Assembly (NCBI RefSeq): GCF_008014745.1 | Contig: NZ_VPFD01000009.1 | Location: 1 to 64,000 of the forward strand | DNA from: Massilia arenae | GTDB lineage: Bacteria; Pseudomonadota; Gammaproteobacteria; Burkholderiales; Burkholderiaceae_D | Direction of reading: 5' to 3' | Length of the DNA stretch: 64,000 nt | Part shown: one piece after another, positions 48,096 through 56,618 of the stretch | Position numbering within the stretch: position 1 is the stretch's first letter | How the letters are laid out: each line of letters opens with the position of its first letter | The notes under the pieces: generated by a model | The model's database searches: none | Told to the model about the DNA's origin: nothing | The model's input: the letters and a program-made list of their open reading frames with translations, nothing else | Made by a program: the position numbers and the translations under genes

Positions 48096-48645
48096 TCAAC
48101 ACCCACAGATCATCAAGGGTCGCGAAGTGGTCAATGACGACTGGAGCGTGCTCAAACTCGACGAGGGACAAACGGCAGACACCGTGGAAGTTCCGGCCGG
48201 CAAGATCATCGTGCCGCTGACCGTATGGCAGGCCCAGCGCGATGCGCTGCTCGGGCGCGCCGAACTGGGTGTCTGGCTGGCGCCGGACGAGAGCGCCGCC
48301 GTACTGAAGGACGACCTGCAGCGCTTTGCCGTGATCGCCATCGACTTCCCGAAATTCACCGATGGCCGCGGCTATTCGATCGCCTATAACCTGCGCAAGC
48401 GCCTGGGCTGGACCGGAGAACTGCGCGCGATCGGCGACGTGCTGCGCGACCAGCTGTTCCAGATGGCGCGCTGCGGCTTCGACGCCTACGCCACCCGCCA
48501 GGATCGCAGTATCCACGATGCGCTCAAGGGCCTGTCGGTGTTCTCGGAAACCTACCAGGCGACGGTCGACAATCCGATCCCGCTGTTCCGCCGGGTCCCA
48601 CGCGATACCCCGGCCGAACACCGCGACATCGGCGCCGGCATCTAG
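48088..48645 (+). CDS. DUF934 protein of the sulfite-reduction operon
   Basis: The 185-residue protein matches DUF934 (KIIVPLTVWQAQRDALLGR, IAIDFPKFTDGRGYSIAYNLR and GDVLRDQLFQMARCGFDAY). In many proteobacteria the gene sits between cysI and cysH, as here, and a role in sulfite reduction or electron transfer is assumed. ATG 48088 overlaps cysI by 8 bp; GGAGAGG precedes it. Confidence 0.93.
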   Translation: MLNQHPQIIKGREVVNDDWSVLKLDEGQTADTVEVPAGKIIVPLTVWQAQRDALLGRAELGVWLAPDESAAVLKDDLQRFAVIAIDFPKFTDGRGYSIAYNLRKRLGWTGELRAIGDVLRDQLFQMARCGFDAYATRQDRSIHDALKGLSVFSETYQATVDNPIPLFRRVPRDTPAEHRDIGAGI

Positions 48646-48656
48646 GAGCTTTACGC

Positions 48657-49373
48657 ATGAGCGACCTGCATCATCGCGTGGATGAAACCCACGCGATACT
48701 GACCCGTATTGCCCGCGATTTCACGCCCGCCGTGTTCGCATCGAGCCTGGCGGCCGAAGACATGGTGCTGACCGACCTGATCCTGAAGGCCAAACTGCCG
48801 ATCGCGATCTTCTCGCTCGAGACCGGCCGCCTGCATGCCGAGACGCTGTCGATGATCGAGCGCGTCAAGGAGGCGTATGACTACGATATCGCCCTGTACC
48901 GCCCGCAGCCCGAAGCGGTCGAGCGCTACGTGGCGGACCACGGACTGAACGCTTTCTATGACAGCGTCGAGATGCGCAAGGAATGCTGCCGTATCCGCAA
49001 GGTCGAGCCGCTGGGCCGCGCCTTGGCCGGCAAGCGCGCCTGGATCACCGGCCAGCGCCGCGCCCAGTCCAGCACGCGCGCCGAACTGGCGGTGCAGGAA
49101 GACGATCATGCACATGGCATGCAGAAGTTCAATCCGCTGACCGACTGGAGCGAGCAGAACGTCTGGGACTACCTGCGCAGCAGCAACGTGCCCTACAATG
49201 CCTTGCATGACCGCGGCTACCCGTCGATCGGCTGCGAACCCTGCACCCGGGCCATCCAGCCGGGCGAGGACGTGCGCGCCGGCCGCTGGTGGTGGGAAAA
49301 CCCGGAATCCAAGGAATGCGGCTTGCATGTGGTGGACGGCAAACTTATTCGCATCAAATCCGTGGCCGCTTGA
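48657..49373 (+). CDS. cysH: Adenylylsulfate (APS-type) reductase
   Basis: Reduces activated sulfate to sulfite with thioredoxin. The 238-residue protein has SLAAEDMVLTDL, the catalytic ECGLH near the C-terminus, and the extra Cys pairs C110-C111 and C193-x2-C196 that bind a 4Fe-4S cluster. Those pairs mark the APS-using form rather than the PAPS form, in accord with the absence of cysC. An AGGAG ribosome site precedes ATG 48657. Confidence 0.94.
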   Translation: MSDLHHRVDETHAILTRIARDFTPAVFASSLAAEDMVLTDLILKAKLPIAIFSLETGRLHAETLSMIERVKEAYDYDIALYRPQPEAVERYVADHGLNAFYDSVEMRKECCRIRKVEPLGRALAGKRAWITGQRRAQSSTRAELAVQEDDHAHGMQKFNPLTDWSEQNVWDYLRSSNVPYNALHDRGYPSIGCEPCTRAIQPGEDVRAGRWWWENPESKECGLHVVDGKLIRIKSVAA

Positions 49374-49404
49374 GCCACGAACCGAGAAAAGAACAGGCAT
49401 AGCG

Positions 49405-50340
49405 ATGACAACTGTTAGCGACAATGTAGTACTGAGCGACGTGAACGCCGCCCACCTGGACGCGCTGGAATCGGAAGCGATCCACATCCTGCGCGAAGTG
49501 GCGGCCGAATGCAGCAATCCCGCCCTGCTGTTCTCGGGCGGCAAGGACTCGGTGGTCCTGCTGCGCCTGGCCGAGAAGGCTTTCCGCCCGGGCAAATTCC
49601 CCTTCCCGCTGGTGCACATCGACACCGGCCACAATTTCGACGAGGTGATCGCCTTCCGCGATGCGCGCGCCGCTGAACTGGGCGAGCGCCTGATCGTCGG
49701 CAGCGTCGAAGACTCGATCAAGCGCGGCACCGTGCGCCTGCGCAATCCGCAGACGGATTCGCGCAATGCGGCCCAGGCCGTGACCCTGCTGGAAACCATC
49801 GCCGAACACGGCTTCGACGCCTGCATCGGCGGCGCCCGCCGCGACGAAGAAAAGGCGCGCGCCAAGGAACGCATCTTCTCCTTCCGCGACGAGTTCGGCC
49901 AGTGGGATCCGAAAGCCCAGCGCCCCGAACTGTGGGACCTGTATAACACCCGCGTGCACCCGGGCGAGAACATGCGCGTGTTCCCGATCTCGAACTGGAC
50001 CGAGCTGGACGTGTGGCAGTACATCGCGCGCGAAAAACTGGCGCTGCCGCCGATCTATTTTGCCCACCAGCGCGAAGTGATTCCGCGTAACGGCCTGCTG
50101 GTGCCGCTGACCCCATTGACCCCGGCGCGCGAGGGCGAGACCGTCGAAACGCGCACCGTGCGCTTCCGGACCGTGGGCGACATCTCGTGCACCTGCCCCG
50201 TGGCGTCCGATGCGGATACCGTGGCCGGCATCATCGCCGAAACCGCCGTCACCGATGTGACCGAGCGCGGCGCGACCCGGATGGACGACCAGACCTCGGA
50301 AGCCTCGATGGAAAAACGTAAAAAAGCGGGATATTTCTGA
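49405..50340 (+). CDS. cysD: Sulfate adenylyltransferase subunit 2
   Basis: Adenylylates sulfate to APS together with CysN. The 311-residue protein has the PP-loop LLFSGGKDSVVLLRLA, HIDTGHNFDEVI and IGGARRDEEKARAKER. Its stop shares one base with the cysN start, so the subunits are coupled. ATG 49405 fits the family start; the longer frame from 49198 is inside cysH. Confidence 0.96.
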   Translation: MTTVSDNVVLSDVNAAHLDALESEAIHILREVAAECSNPALLFSGGKDSVVLLRLAEKAFRPGKFPFPLVHIDTGHNFDEVIAFRDARAAELGERLIVGSVEDSIKRGTVRLRNPQTDSRNAAQAVTLLETIAEHGFDACIGGARRDEEKARAKERIFSFRDEFGQWDPKAQRPELWDLYNTRVHPGENMRVFPISNWTELDVWQYIAREKLALPPIYFAHQREVIPRNGLLVPLTPLTPAREGETVETRTVRFRTVGDISCTCPVASDADTVAGIIAETAVTDVTERGATRMDDQTSEASMEKRKKAGYF

Positions 50341-51656
50341 TGAACGCCATGACAGACAAACTGAACCAACAGGCAGGCTCGACCCTGCTGCGCTTCATCA
50401 CCGCCGGCTCGGTGGACGATGGCAAGAGCACCCTGATCGGCCGCCTGCTGTTCGACAGCAAGGGCATCTTCGCCGACCAGCTGGCCGCCGTCTCGCGCGC
50501 CAAGCACAAGCGCACCGTGGGCGACACCATCGACCTGTCGCTGCTGACCGACGGCCTCGAAGCCGAGCGCGAACAAGGCATCACAATCGACGTGGCCTAC
50601 CGTTATTTCGCCACGCCGAAGCGCAAGTTCATTATCGCCGACACCCCGGGCCACGAGCAGTACACCCGCAATATGGTCACCGGCGCCTCGACCGCCGACG
50701 CCGTGATCATCCTGATCGACGTGTCGAAGGTGAAGCTGGGCGACGATGGCAGCGTGCAGCTGCTGACGCAAACCAAGCGCCATTCGACCATCGCCAAGCT
50801 GCTGCAGATCGAGCACGTGGTGGTGGCCGTGAACAAGATGGACCTGGTCGAATACGACCGCAGCGTCTACGAGCGCATCGTGGCCGAATATGAAAAATTC
50901 GCGCAATCGCTGGGCCTGAAGGACATCACCGCGATACCGCTGTCGGCGCTGGCCGGCGACAACGTGGTGGACCGTTCGGACAAACTGGCCTGGTACGAAG
51001 GCCCGACCTTGATCGAGTTGCTCGAATCGCTGTCGGTCTATGACCAGTCGCACGCCGCGCCGTTCCGTTTCCCGGTGCAGCTGGTGGCGCGCCACAACGG
51101 CCACGAGGCGAACGACTTCCGCGGCTATATGGGCCGCATCGAATCGGGCGTGGTCAAGGTCGGCGACAAGCTGACCGTGCAGCCCTCGAACCAGAGCGCG
51201 ACGGTGAAAGAGATCGTCACCTTTGACGGTTCGCTGGAATCGGCCGTGGCCGGCCAGTCGGTGACCCTGGTGCTGAATGAATACGTGGACGTCTCGCGCG
51301 GCGACATGCTGGCCGGCAGCGAGCAGCCGGCGACCCTGCTCAAGCAGGTGACGGCCGATGTGTGCTGGATGGCCGACGAGCCGCTCGACCTGCGCCGCAA
51401 GTACTGGATCAAGCACGGCACGCGCCAGACGGCGGCCAAGGTGGCGCGCCTGGACACCATCCTGGACGTGAACACGCAAGAACGCCATCCCGCTGAAGGC
51501 CTGAAGCTGAACGACATCGCGCGCGTGCAGCTGACCGTGCAACAGCCGCTGGCAGCCGACGCCTACGCCGACATCCGCGCCACCGGCGCCTTCATCCTGA
51601 TCGATGAAGTGACCCACCAGACCGTCGCAGCGGGTATGATCCGCATCGAAGACTAA
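50340..51656 (+). CDS. cysN: Sulfate adenylyltransferase subunit 1 (GTPase)
   Basis: The 438-residue protein is an EF-Tu-like GTPase that drives APS formation: P-loop GSVDDGKSTLIGR, DTPGHEQYTRNM and NKMDLVEY. There is no fused APS kinase (CysC) domain at the C-terminus, again pointing to direct APS reduction by CysH. It ends 18 bp before cobA. Confidence 0.96.
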   Translation: MNAMTDKLNQQAGSTLLRFITAGSVDDGKSTLIGRLLFDSKGIFADQLAAVSRAKHKRTVGDTIDLSLLTDGLEAEREQGITIDVAYRYFATPKRKFIIADTPGHEQYTRNMVTGASTADAVIILIDVSKVKLGDDGSVQLLTQTKRHSTIAKLLQIEHVVVAVNKMDLVEYDRSVYERIVAEYEKFAQSLGLKDITAIPLSALAGDNVVDRSDKLAWYEGPTLIELLESLSVYDQSHAAPFRFPVQLVARHNGHEANDFRGYMGRIESGVVKVGDKLTVQPSNQSATVKEIVTFDGSLESAVAGQSVTLVLNEYVDVSRGDMLAGSEQPATLLKQVTADVCWMADEPLDLRRKYWIKHGTRQTAAKVARLDTILDVNTQERHPAEGLKLNDIARVQLTVQQPLAADAYADIRATGAFILIDEVTHQTVAAGMIRIED

Positions 51657-51674
51657 TCGTTACTAGAGGGAAGT

Positions 51675-52394
51675 ATGGCGGCGCTGGGCAAAGTGTATCT
51701 GGTAGGAGCCGGTCCCGGCGCGGCTGATCTCATCACGGTGCGCGGCGCGCGCCTGCTCGCCCAGGCCGATGTCGTCCTCTACGACGCCCTCGTCACGTCC
51801 GAGATGCTGGAGCTGTGTGTGCGGGCCGTCCAGATCTCGGTCGGCAAGCGCTCGGGCCAGCGCTCGATGGCGCAGACCCTGATCAACGAACAGTTGGTCG
51901 AGTGCGCGCGAAAATACGCGCTGGTCGTGCGTTTGAAGGGCGGCGATCCGATGCTGTTCGGCCGCGCCGACGAAGAGTTGCGCGCGCTGGAGGCCGAAGG
52001 GATCGAGGTCGAGGTCGTCCCCGGCATCACCACCGCCGTCGCCGCCGCCGCCGCGACCAAGCAGCCTTTGACGAAACGTGGCCTGGCGCGCAGCGTCGCC
52101 TTCTTCACCTCGAGCACCGCGCCGGACGAACCGGACCATCCCGCATTACCCGAAACCGACACGCTGGTCCAGTACATGGGCGGCCGCGAAGCCGCCGCCA
52201 CCGCCGAGCGCCTGCTGGCCGAAGGGCGGCGCGCCGACCTGCCGGTGGTGGTGGTGGAAAACTGCAGCCGCGCCGACGAGCGCATCCTGCGCCTGACGCT
52301 CACCGACCTTGCGCGCGGCCTCGAGCCGGGCCATGGGCCGGTGCTGGTGATGATGGGCGAGGCGCTGGCCAGGCGCGAGCACCAGACGGCCTAG
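51675..52394 (+). CDS. cobA: Uroporphyrinogen-III C-methyltransferase (siroheme/cobalamin branch)
   Basis: Makes precorrin-2 by two SAM-dependent methylations; siroheme made from it is the cofactor of CysI. The 239-residue protein has VYLVGAGPGAADLITVRGARLL, LKGGDPMLFGR and VVPGITTAVAAAA. It lacks the dehydrogenase/chelatase half of CysG, so those steps are done by other proteins (see cbiX). Last gene of the cys operon. Confidence 0.95.
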   Translation: MAALGKVYLVGAGPGAADLITVRGARLLAQADVVLYDALVTSEMLELCVRAVQISVGKRSGQRSMAQTLINEQLVECARKYALVVRLKGGDPMLFGRADEELRALEAEGIEVEVVPGITTAVAAAAATKQPLTKRGLARSVAFFTSSTAPDEPDHPALPETDTLVQYMGGREAAATAERLLAEGRRADLPVVVVENCSRADERILRLTLTDLARGLEPGHGPVLVMMGEALARREHQTA

Positions 52395-52455
52395 CACGCT
52401 TTACAAGACCTTCCATTTGCTCCGTGACTTGTACCAGGCTCTCAGTCATGCTAAT

Positions 52456-52475
52456 TTAGTTAACACGTTAACTAA
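52456..52475 (+). promoter_or_regulatory. Palindromic operator before the hydrolase-marR pair
   Basis: TTAGTTAACACGTTAACTAA is a perfect palindrome with nine-base arms around AC. It overlaps the -10 of a candidate promoter (TTGTAC 52429-52434, TGC-TAATTT 52449-52457). A likely site for the MarR protein encoded as the second gene. Confidence 0.7.
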
Positions 52476-52487
52476 GTGGCGAATGCG

Positions 52488-53393
52488 ATGTATCCAGAAC
52501 CGTTCCAAATCCCGCTTCCCGTCCATGGCAATATCGAAGGTAGCTTGTGGACCTCGACGAGAGCGAAGGCAGTTGTGCTGCTGCACCCCGGAACAGCAGT
52601 CACGCAACGCTATTACGAGCCCTTCGCACGCTATCTGGTGGAACTTGGTCTGCATGTCGTAACTTACGACTACCGCGGCACGGGACGGTCGCGGCCTGCC
52701 AGTTTGCGCGGCTCGACTGTGTCGATGTCCGACTGGATGGATGATGATGTGGGCGCAGTCACACGGTGGGCGATCACACGCTTTCCGGCGCTACCGATGC
52801 TGGCTGTCGGACATAGCCTGGGAGGACACGCCCTGGCTCTGTCAGCGGATACGAATTCGCTTCGCGCAGCCGTGCTCGTCGCATCACATGCCGGCGTGAC
52901 TGCGACCATCAATGGAGCTGCAGAACGAACCAAGGTCTGGGTCATCATGCGCGTCCTGGCCCCGCTGCTGTGCAGGGTGCTGGGCTATATGCCAGGACGC
53001 AAGCTCGGACTCGGCGAGGACTTGCCGCGCGATGTGATGCTCCAGTGGAGCCGCTGGACGACGCTTCCTCGCTATTTTTTCGATGATCCTGCCGTGGATG
53101 CCGCGCGGCGCATGTCTCGTGTGCGGATACCACTGCTGGTGCTGGGCTTCGACGACGATCCCTGGGCCAATCCAGCGGCGATCAGTATGCTCATTGCACC
53201 GCTGACCAACGCGAAGATCGAGCGGCATCAGATTGCACCGCGCCAGGCTGACATGCGAGCCATTGGGCACATGGGATTCTTCCGCAAACGCTCGGAAGAG
53301 CGCTTATGGCCTCGGGTCGGATCCTGGCTGCTGGAACAACTCGAGCATGGCGACCTCGGCGATGATCTGGAAACGAATAAGGGTGCAAAATGA
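52488..53393 (+). CDS. Alpha/beta hydrolase
   Basis: The 301-residue cytoplasmic protein has VVLLHPGTAVTQRYY, YDYRGTGRS, the nucleophile elbow AVGHSLGGHAL and a late His region AIGHMGFF. It resembles serine hydrolases annotated as 'hydrolase/esterase' beside MarR regulators; substrate unknown. Start: ATG 52488 leaves room after the operator; GTG 52476 would begin right at its edge. Translationally coupled (4-bp overlap) to the marR gene. Confidence 0.83.
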   Translation: MYPEPFQIPLPVHGNIEGSLWTSTRAKAVVLLHPGTAVTQRYYEPFARYLVELGLHVVTYDYRGTGRSRPASLRGSTVSMSDWMDDDVGAVTRWAITRFPALPMLAVGHSLGGHALALSADTNSLRAAVLVASHAGVTATINGAAERTKVWVIMRVLAPLLCRVLGYMPGRKLGLGEDLPRDVMLQWSRWTTLPRYFFDDPAVDAARRMSRVRIPLLVLGFDDDPWANPAAISMLIAPLTNAKIERHQIAPRQADMRAIGHMGFFRKRSEERLWPRVGSWLLEQLEHGDLGDDLETNKGAK

Positions 53394-53821
53394 GCAAGCA
53401 GGTCAAGTCCCCTCGCTTTGTTTTTCTACTGAATCAAGCGCAGCGACGACTGCAGCGCTGGACCGAAACCAGGCCTGGAACGTGGGAAGGCATCAGCACC
53501 GCCCAAGTCGGGCTTCTTTTTCTGCTGGCGTCACGCAACCAGGCCACCGTTGGCGACATTGCGCAAGCACTGCAGGTAGCGCCGGCGGCGACCACCAATC
53601 TGTCCAAGCGCATGGAAGCTTCCGGGCTCATTGAACGAATTGCCGACCACGATGACGGACGCGTAACCCGGCTGCGACTCACGCAAGCCGGCGCGGAGGC
53701 GAGCGCACAAAGCAGCGAGATGCTCAAGGAGCTGAACCTCCGGATCAGCGACGGCTTCTCCGACGAAGAACTAGCGGTCGTTGCGCGCTGGCTGTCACAT
53801 GTCGGCAACCTGGCGCTGTAG
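53390..53821 (+). CDS. MarR family transcriptional regulator
   Basis: The 143-residue protein has the MarR winged helix: VGDIAQALQVAPAATTNLSKRME and IADHDDGRVTRLRLTQAG. It probably represses itself and the hydrolase through the palindrome at 52456, with release by a small phenolic or lipid ligand. Tail-to-tail with the cbiX gene, 14 bp apart. Confidence 0.9.
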   Translation: MSKQVKSPRFVFLLNQAQRRLQRWTETRPGTWEGISTAQVGLLFLLASRNQATVGDIAQALQVAPAATTNLSKRMEASGLIERIADHDDGRVTRLRLTQAGAEASAQSSEMLKELNLRISDGFSDEELAVVARWLSHVGNLAL

Positions 53822-53835
53822 CGACGGCGGGGCGT

Positions 53836-54216
53836 TCAATCGCCCCGGGCACCGAGCGAGGCCACGCAATAATCGGTCATGGCACGCTGCACGCCTGGAT
53901 CTTCGCCGATGGCGCCGACCACGTCCAGGTGCAGGCCGGGATGCGCGGCGCGGATCGTGTTGCACAGGGCCGGCAGGTCGCGCAGCAGATGGCCGCCCTG
54001 CCCCAAAAATACCGGCACCACGGTAACCTGGTCGATGCCGCGCGCAACCATCGCCGCCACCGTGTCTGGCAGGCTGGGCGTCATCAGCTCCAGGAAGGCC
54101 AGCGCCACCTCGGCATCCGGCGTCCGGGCTTGCGTGGCGTCGCGCAGGCGCTCGAACGGCGCGGCCCAGGAAGCGGCGCGCGCGCCATGGGCGAACAGGA
54201 TCAGTCCGTGCTTCAT
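53836..54216 (-). CDS. cbiX: CbiX/SirB-like sirohydrochlorin chelatase
   Basis: The 126-residue single-domain protein starts HGLILFAHGARAASW and has VVPVFLGQGGHLLRDLP, the chelatase fold with the two metal-site His. It is of the short CbiX type that works as a dimer. It would insert Fe (siroheme) or Co into sirohydrochlorin, completing the branch started by cobA 1.4 kb away. It shares a base with the lptG stop, so it is co-transcribed with lptFG. Confidence 0.85.
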   Translation of the reverse strand: MKHGLILFAHGARAASWAAPFERLRDATQARTPDAEVALAFLELMTPSLPDTVAAMVARGIDQVTVVPVFLGQGGHLLRDLPALCNTIRAAHPGLHLDVVGAIGEDPGVQRAMTDYCVASLGARGD

Positions 54217-55400
54217 CAGTGTCTTTCCACCCACCACAGCGCCCCGAGCGCCATCAGCAGGAACAGCAGGCTCGGCGCCACCGCCGTCAGGAAGGCCGGC
54301 AGGATGGTCAGCACGCCCAGGTGCGAGAACAGCGAATTGATGAGCAGGAAGCTCACCCCGATCATGATGCCGATGAAGATCTTGAGGCTGACGCCGCCGC
54401 TGCGCGTGTGCAGGTAGGCGAACGGCAGCGCCAGCGCCATCAGCACGAAGATCGAGAACGGATCGACGACCTTCTTCCAGAACGCGACCTTGAAGCGTTC
54501 GGTCTCTTGCCGGTTCTCCGCCAGGTGGCGCGTGTAGACGGCCAGTTCGGCGGCCGACATGCGTTCCGGATCGGAGCGAGACACAGACAGGATCTTGGGC
54601 GTGATCTCGGACGCGAGCACGTAGCTGTCCAGTTTGCGGGTCGAGACCGAGGCCGTTTCGTGGCCATAGGTGCTCTGGATGGTTTGCCCGGCCGGCACCG
54701 CGGAACCGGGTGCCGCCAGCTCGCGGCTATTGGCGAACATGGTCTCGGTGACGTCGGACAGGCGCCAGGTATTGTTGCCGCCGTAGGTGCCGCGCGCCGC
54801 CGTGACGATCGAGCGCATGCGCATATTGTTGTCGAACTCGTAGAGGCGCACGTCTTCGAGCTGGCCATCGGGCGCGATGCGGCGCACATTGAAGAAGCGC
54901 GAGCCGGTGATGTTGCCGCGCACGCCGTCCGCGTGCACGCTGTCCTTGGTCCACATGCCCGAGCGGAACTCGGCCGACACCGAACCGCCCTTGGCTGTCA
55001 GGCGCATGCGCTCGGCGATCGGGGCCGTGCGCGGCGTGATCAGTTCGCCGAACACGAAGGCGATCAGGACGAATACCGCGCCAATCTTGAACAGCATCAT
55101 GGCGGCCTGGCGGGTCGACATCGACGAGGCGCGCATGATGGTGAATTCGGAACTCGAGGCGAATTGCGCCATCGTATAGATGGTGCCGATCAGGGCGGCC
55201 ACCGGCATCACCTGATAGACATTGCCCGGTACCAGCAGCAGCACGTACAGCAAGGCGTGCTGCATGCCGAAGTCGTTCTTGCCGACCGACGGCAGGATGC
55301 TGGTCAGGTCCATGAAGGCAACCAGGGCCAGGAAGGCGGCCAACACGAAGGCCACCGCCTGGAAAATATTGACGGCGAAATAGCGTTGGAGGATTTTCAT
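54216..55400 (-). CDS. lptG: LPS export ABC transporter permease LptG
   Basis: Inner-membrane subunit of the LptBFG machine that pulls LPS from the membrane towards the outer membrane. The 394-residue protein starts MKILQRYFAVNIFQAVAFVL, has six membrane helices and a central periplasmic jelly-roll region. Start ATG 55400 overlaps lptF by 4 bp; the frame extending to 55562 is within lptF and is rejected. Confidence 0.94.
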   Translation of the reverse strand: MKILQRYFAVNIFQAVAFVLAAFLALVAFMDLTSILPSVGKNDFGMQHALLYVLLLVPGNVYQVMPVAALIGTIYTMAQFASSSEFTIMRASSMSTRQAAMMLFKIGAVFVLIAFVFGELITPRTAPIAERMRLTAKGGSVSAEFRSGMWTKDSVHADGVRGNITGSRFFNVRRIAPDGQLEDVRLYEFDNNMRMRSIVTAARGTYGGNNTWRLSDVTETMFANSRELAAPGSAVPAGQTIQSTYGHETASVSTRKLDSYVLASEITPKILSVSRSDPERMSAAELAVYTRHLAENRQETERFKVAFWKKVVDPFSIFVLMALALPFAYLHTRSGGVSLKIFIGIMIGVSFLLINSLFSHLGVLTILPAFLTAVAPSLLFLLMALGALWWVERH

Positions 55401-56554
55401 TCTGCGCGCGCCTCTTCGCGCTTGGCGGTCGGCGCTTTCTTCAGGTGACGGCGGCGCTTGAAGGCGCTGATCAGGACCAGCGGATGATAACGGTGGTTCA
55501 CGTTCAGGCGCCACGCGAACAGCCCCACCACCACCAGCAGCGCGGCCAGGTGCAATGGCCACCAGCCCATGGCGAAGGCCAGCTTGCCCTGCTTGACGCT
55601 GGCCTCGGACAGGCGCACCAGATTGTTATAGGTGAAGAAAATCAGCAAGGCGATGATCAGGTTGGCCGACGAACCCGCGCGCGGATTGACGAATCCAAGT
55701 GGGATGGCCAGGAGCATCAGCACCAGGCAGGTGATCGGCGCCGCGATACGCGCCAGCAGCTCGGCCTGGGTAAAGCGGTTGGGCGCGATCAGCAGCGCCG
55801 GCGTGGACAGCGCCGATACCGGCACGTCGGCGCCGATCATCGGCGCCTGGGTCGCCACGCGCATGCTGTAGCGCTCGAATTCCATGGTCTGGAAATCGGC
55901 CTGGCCAGGCACGCCCTCGTAGCGGCGGCCATTGCTCAGAACCAGGAACTGGCCGCCCTTGCCGTCCGATTCGATCACGCCCTGCTTGGCCACCACCACC
56001 GAGTGGCTGTCGCCGTCGACGCCGCCGACGAACACGTTCTGCACCACGGTCGAACCCTCGGCGCTGCGTTCGACGAAGAACACGCGGTCGCTCGAGCTCG
56101 ATTCGCGGAACTGGCCCGGCGCCACGCGCTGCAAGTCTTCGCGCTTCTGGAAGCGCTCGACGAACTCGGCGCTCTTCATCTTGGCCCAGGGCGTGACGAC
56201 GAAGGACAGCGCGCCGACCAGGGCCACCATCGGCAGGCCCAGGACCAGCACCGGCCGGATCCATCCAAGGAGGGATTGACCCGAGGCGAACCAGACCACC
56301 ATCTCGGAATCGCGATAGCTGCGCGTGATGGTCGCGACCACCGCGATGAAGGACGTCAGGATAAGAATGATCGGCAACAGCTCGGCGCTGCGGAATACGA
56401 TCAGCGCCAGCACGTCGCCGGATGCCACCTTGCCGCCCGCCGCCCGGCCCAGGATGGCGATCAGGGTCCAGGTGACGAGGATGGAAAACAGCACCGTGAA
56501 AGTGGCGCCCGCGGAGCTCGCCAGTTCACGTTGCAGGGAACGTCGGAAAATCAT
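55397..56554 (-). CDS. lptF: LPS export ABC transporter permease LptF
   Basis: Partner of LptG. The 385-residue protein starts MIFRRSLQRELASSAGATF, has six membrane helices in two groups of three and the periplasmic jelly-roll region between them (SSSDRVFFVERSAEG). Divergent from pepA, the common arrangement in proteobacteria. Confidence 0.95.
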   Translation of the reverse strand: MIFRRSLQRELASSAGATFTVLFSILVTWTLIAILGRAAGGKVASGDVLALIVFRSAELLPIILILTSFIAVVATITRSYRDSEMVVWFASGQSLLGWIRPVLVLGLPMVALVGALSFVVTPWAKMKSAEFVERFQKREDLQRVAPGQFRESSSSDRVFFVERSAEGSTVVQNVFVGGVDGDSHSVVVAKQGVIESDGKGGQFLVLSNGRRYEGVPGQADFQTMEFERYSMRVATQAPMIGADVPVSALSTPALLIAPNRFTQAELLARIAAPITCLVLMLLAIPLGFVNPRAGSSANLIIALLIFFTYNNLVRLSEASVKQGKLAFAMGWWPLHLAALLVVVGLFAWRLNVNHRYHPLVLISAFKRRRHLKKAPTAKREEARAE

Positions 56555-56567
56555 TCAATAGAGTAGT

Positions 56568-56573
56568 TATAAT
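56568..56573 (+). promoter_or_regulatory. Candidate -10 box for pepA
   Basis: A perfect TATAAT in the 64-bp lptF-pepA gap, 45 bp before the pepA start. The -35 is weak. Confidence 0.35.
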
Positions 56574-56618
56574 TGCAGATTAGGCAGTCCGCCGCCAAAC
56601 ATCGAAACGGAGAACCAA

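Noticed and set aside
55397-55562. N-terminal extension of LptG into lptF
   Set aside because: The family start MKILQRYF lies at 55400 with a 4-bp overlap; the extension is lptF sequence in another frame.
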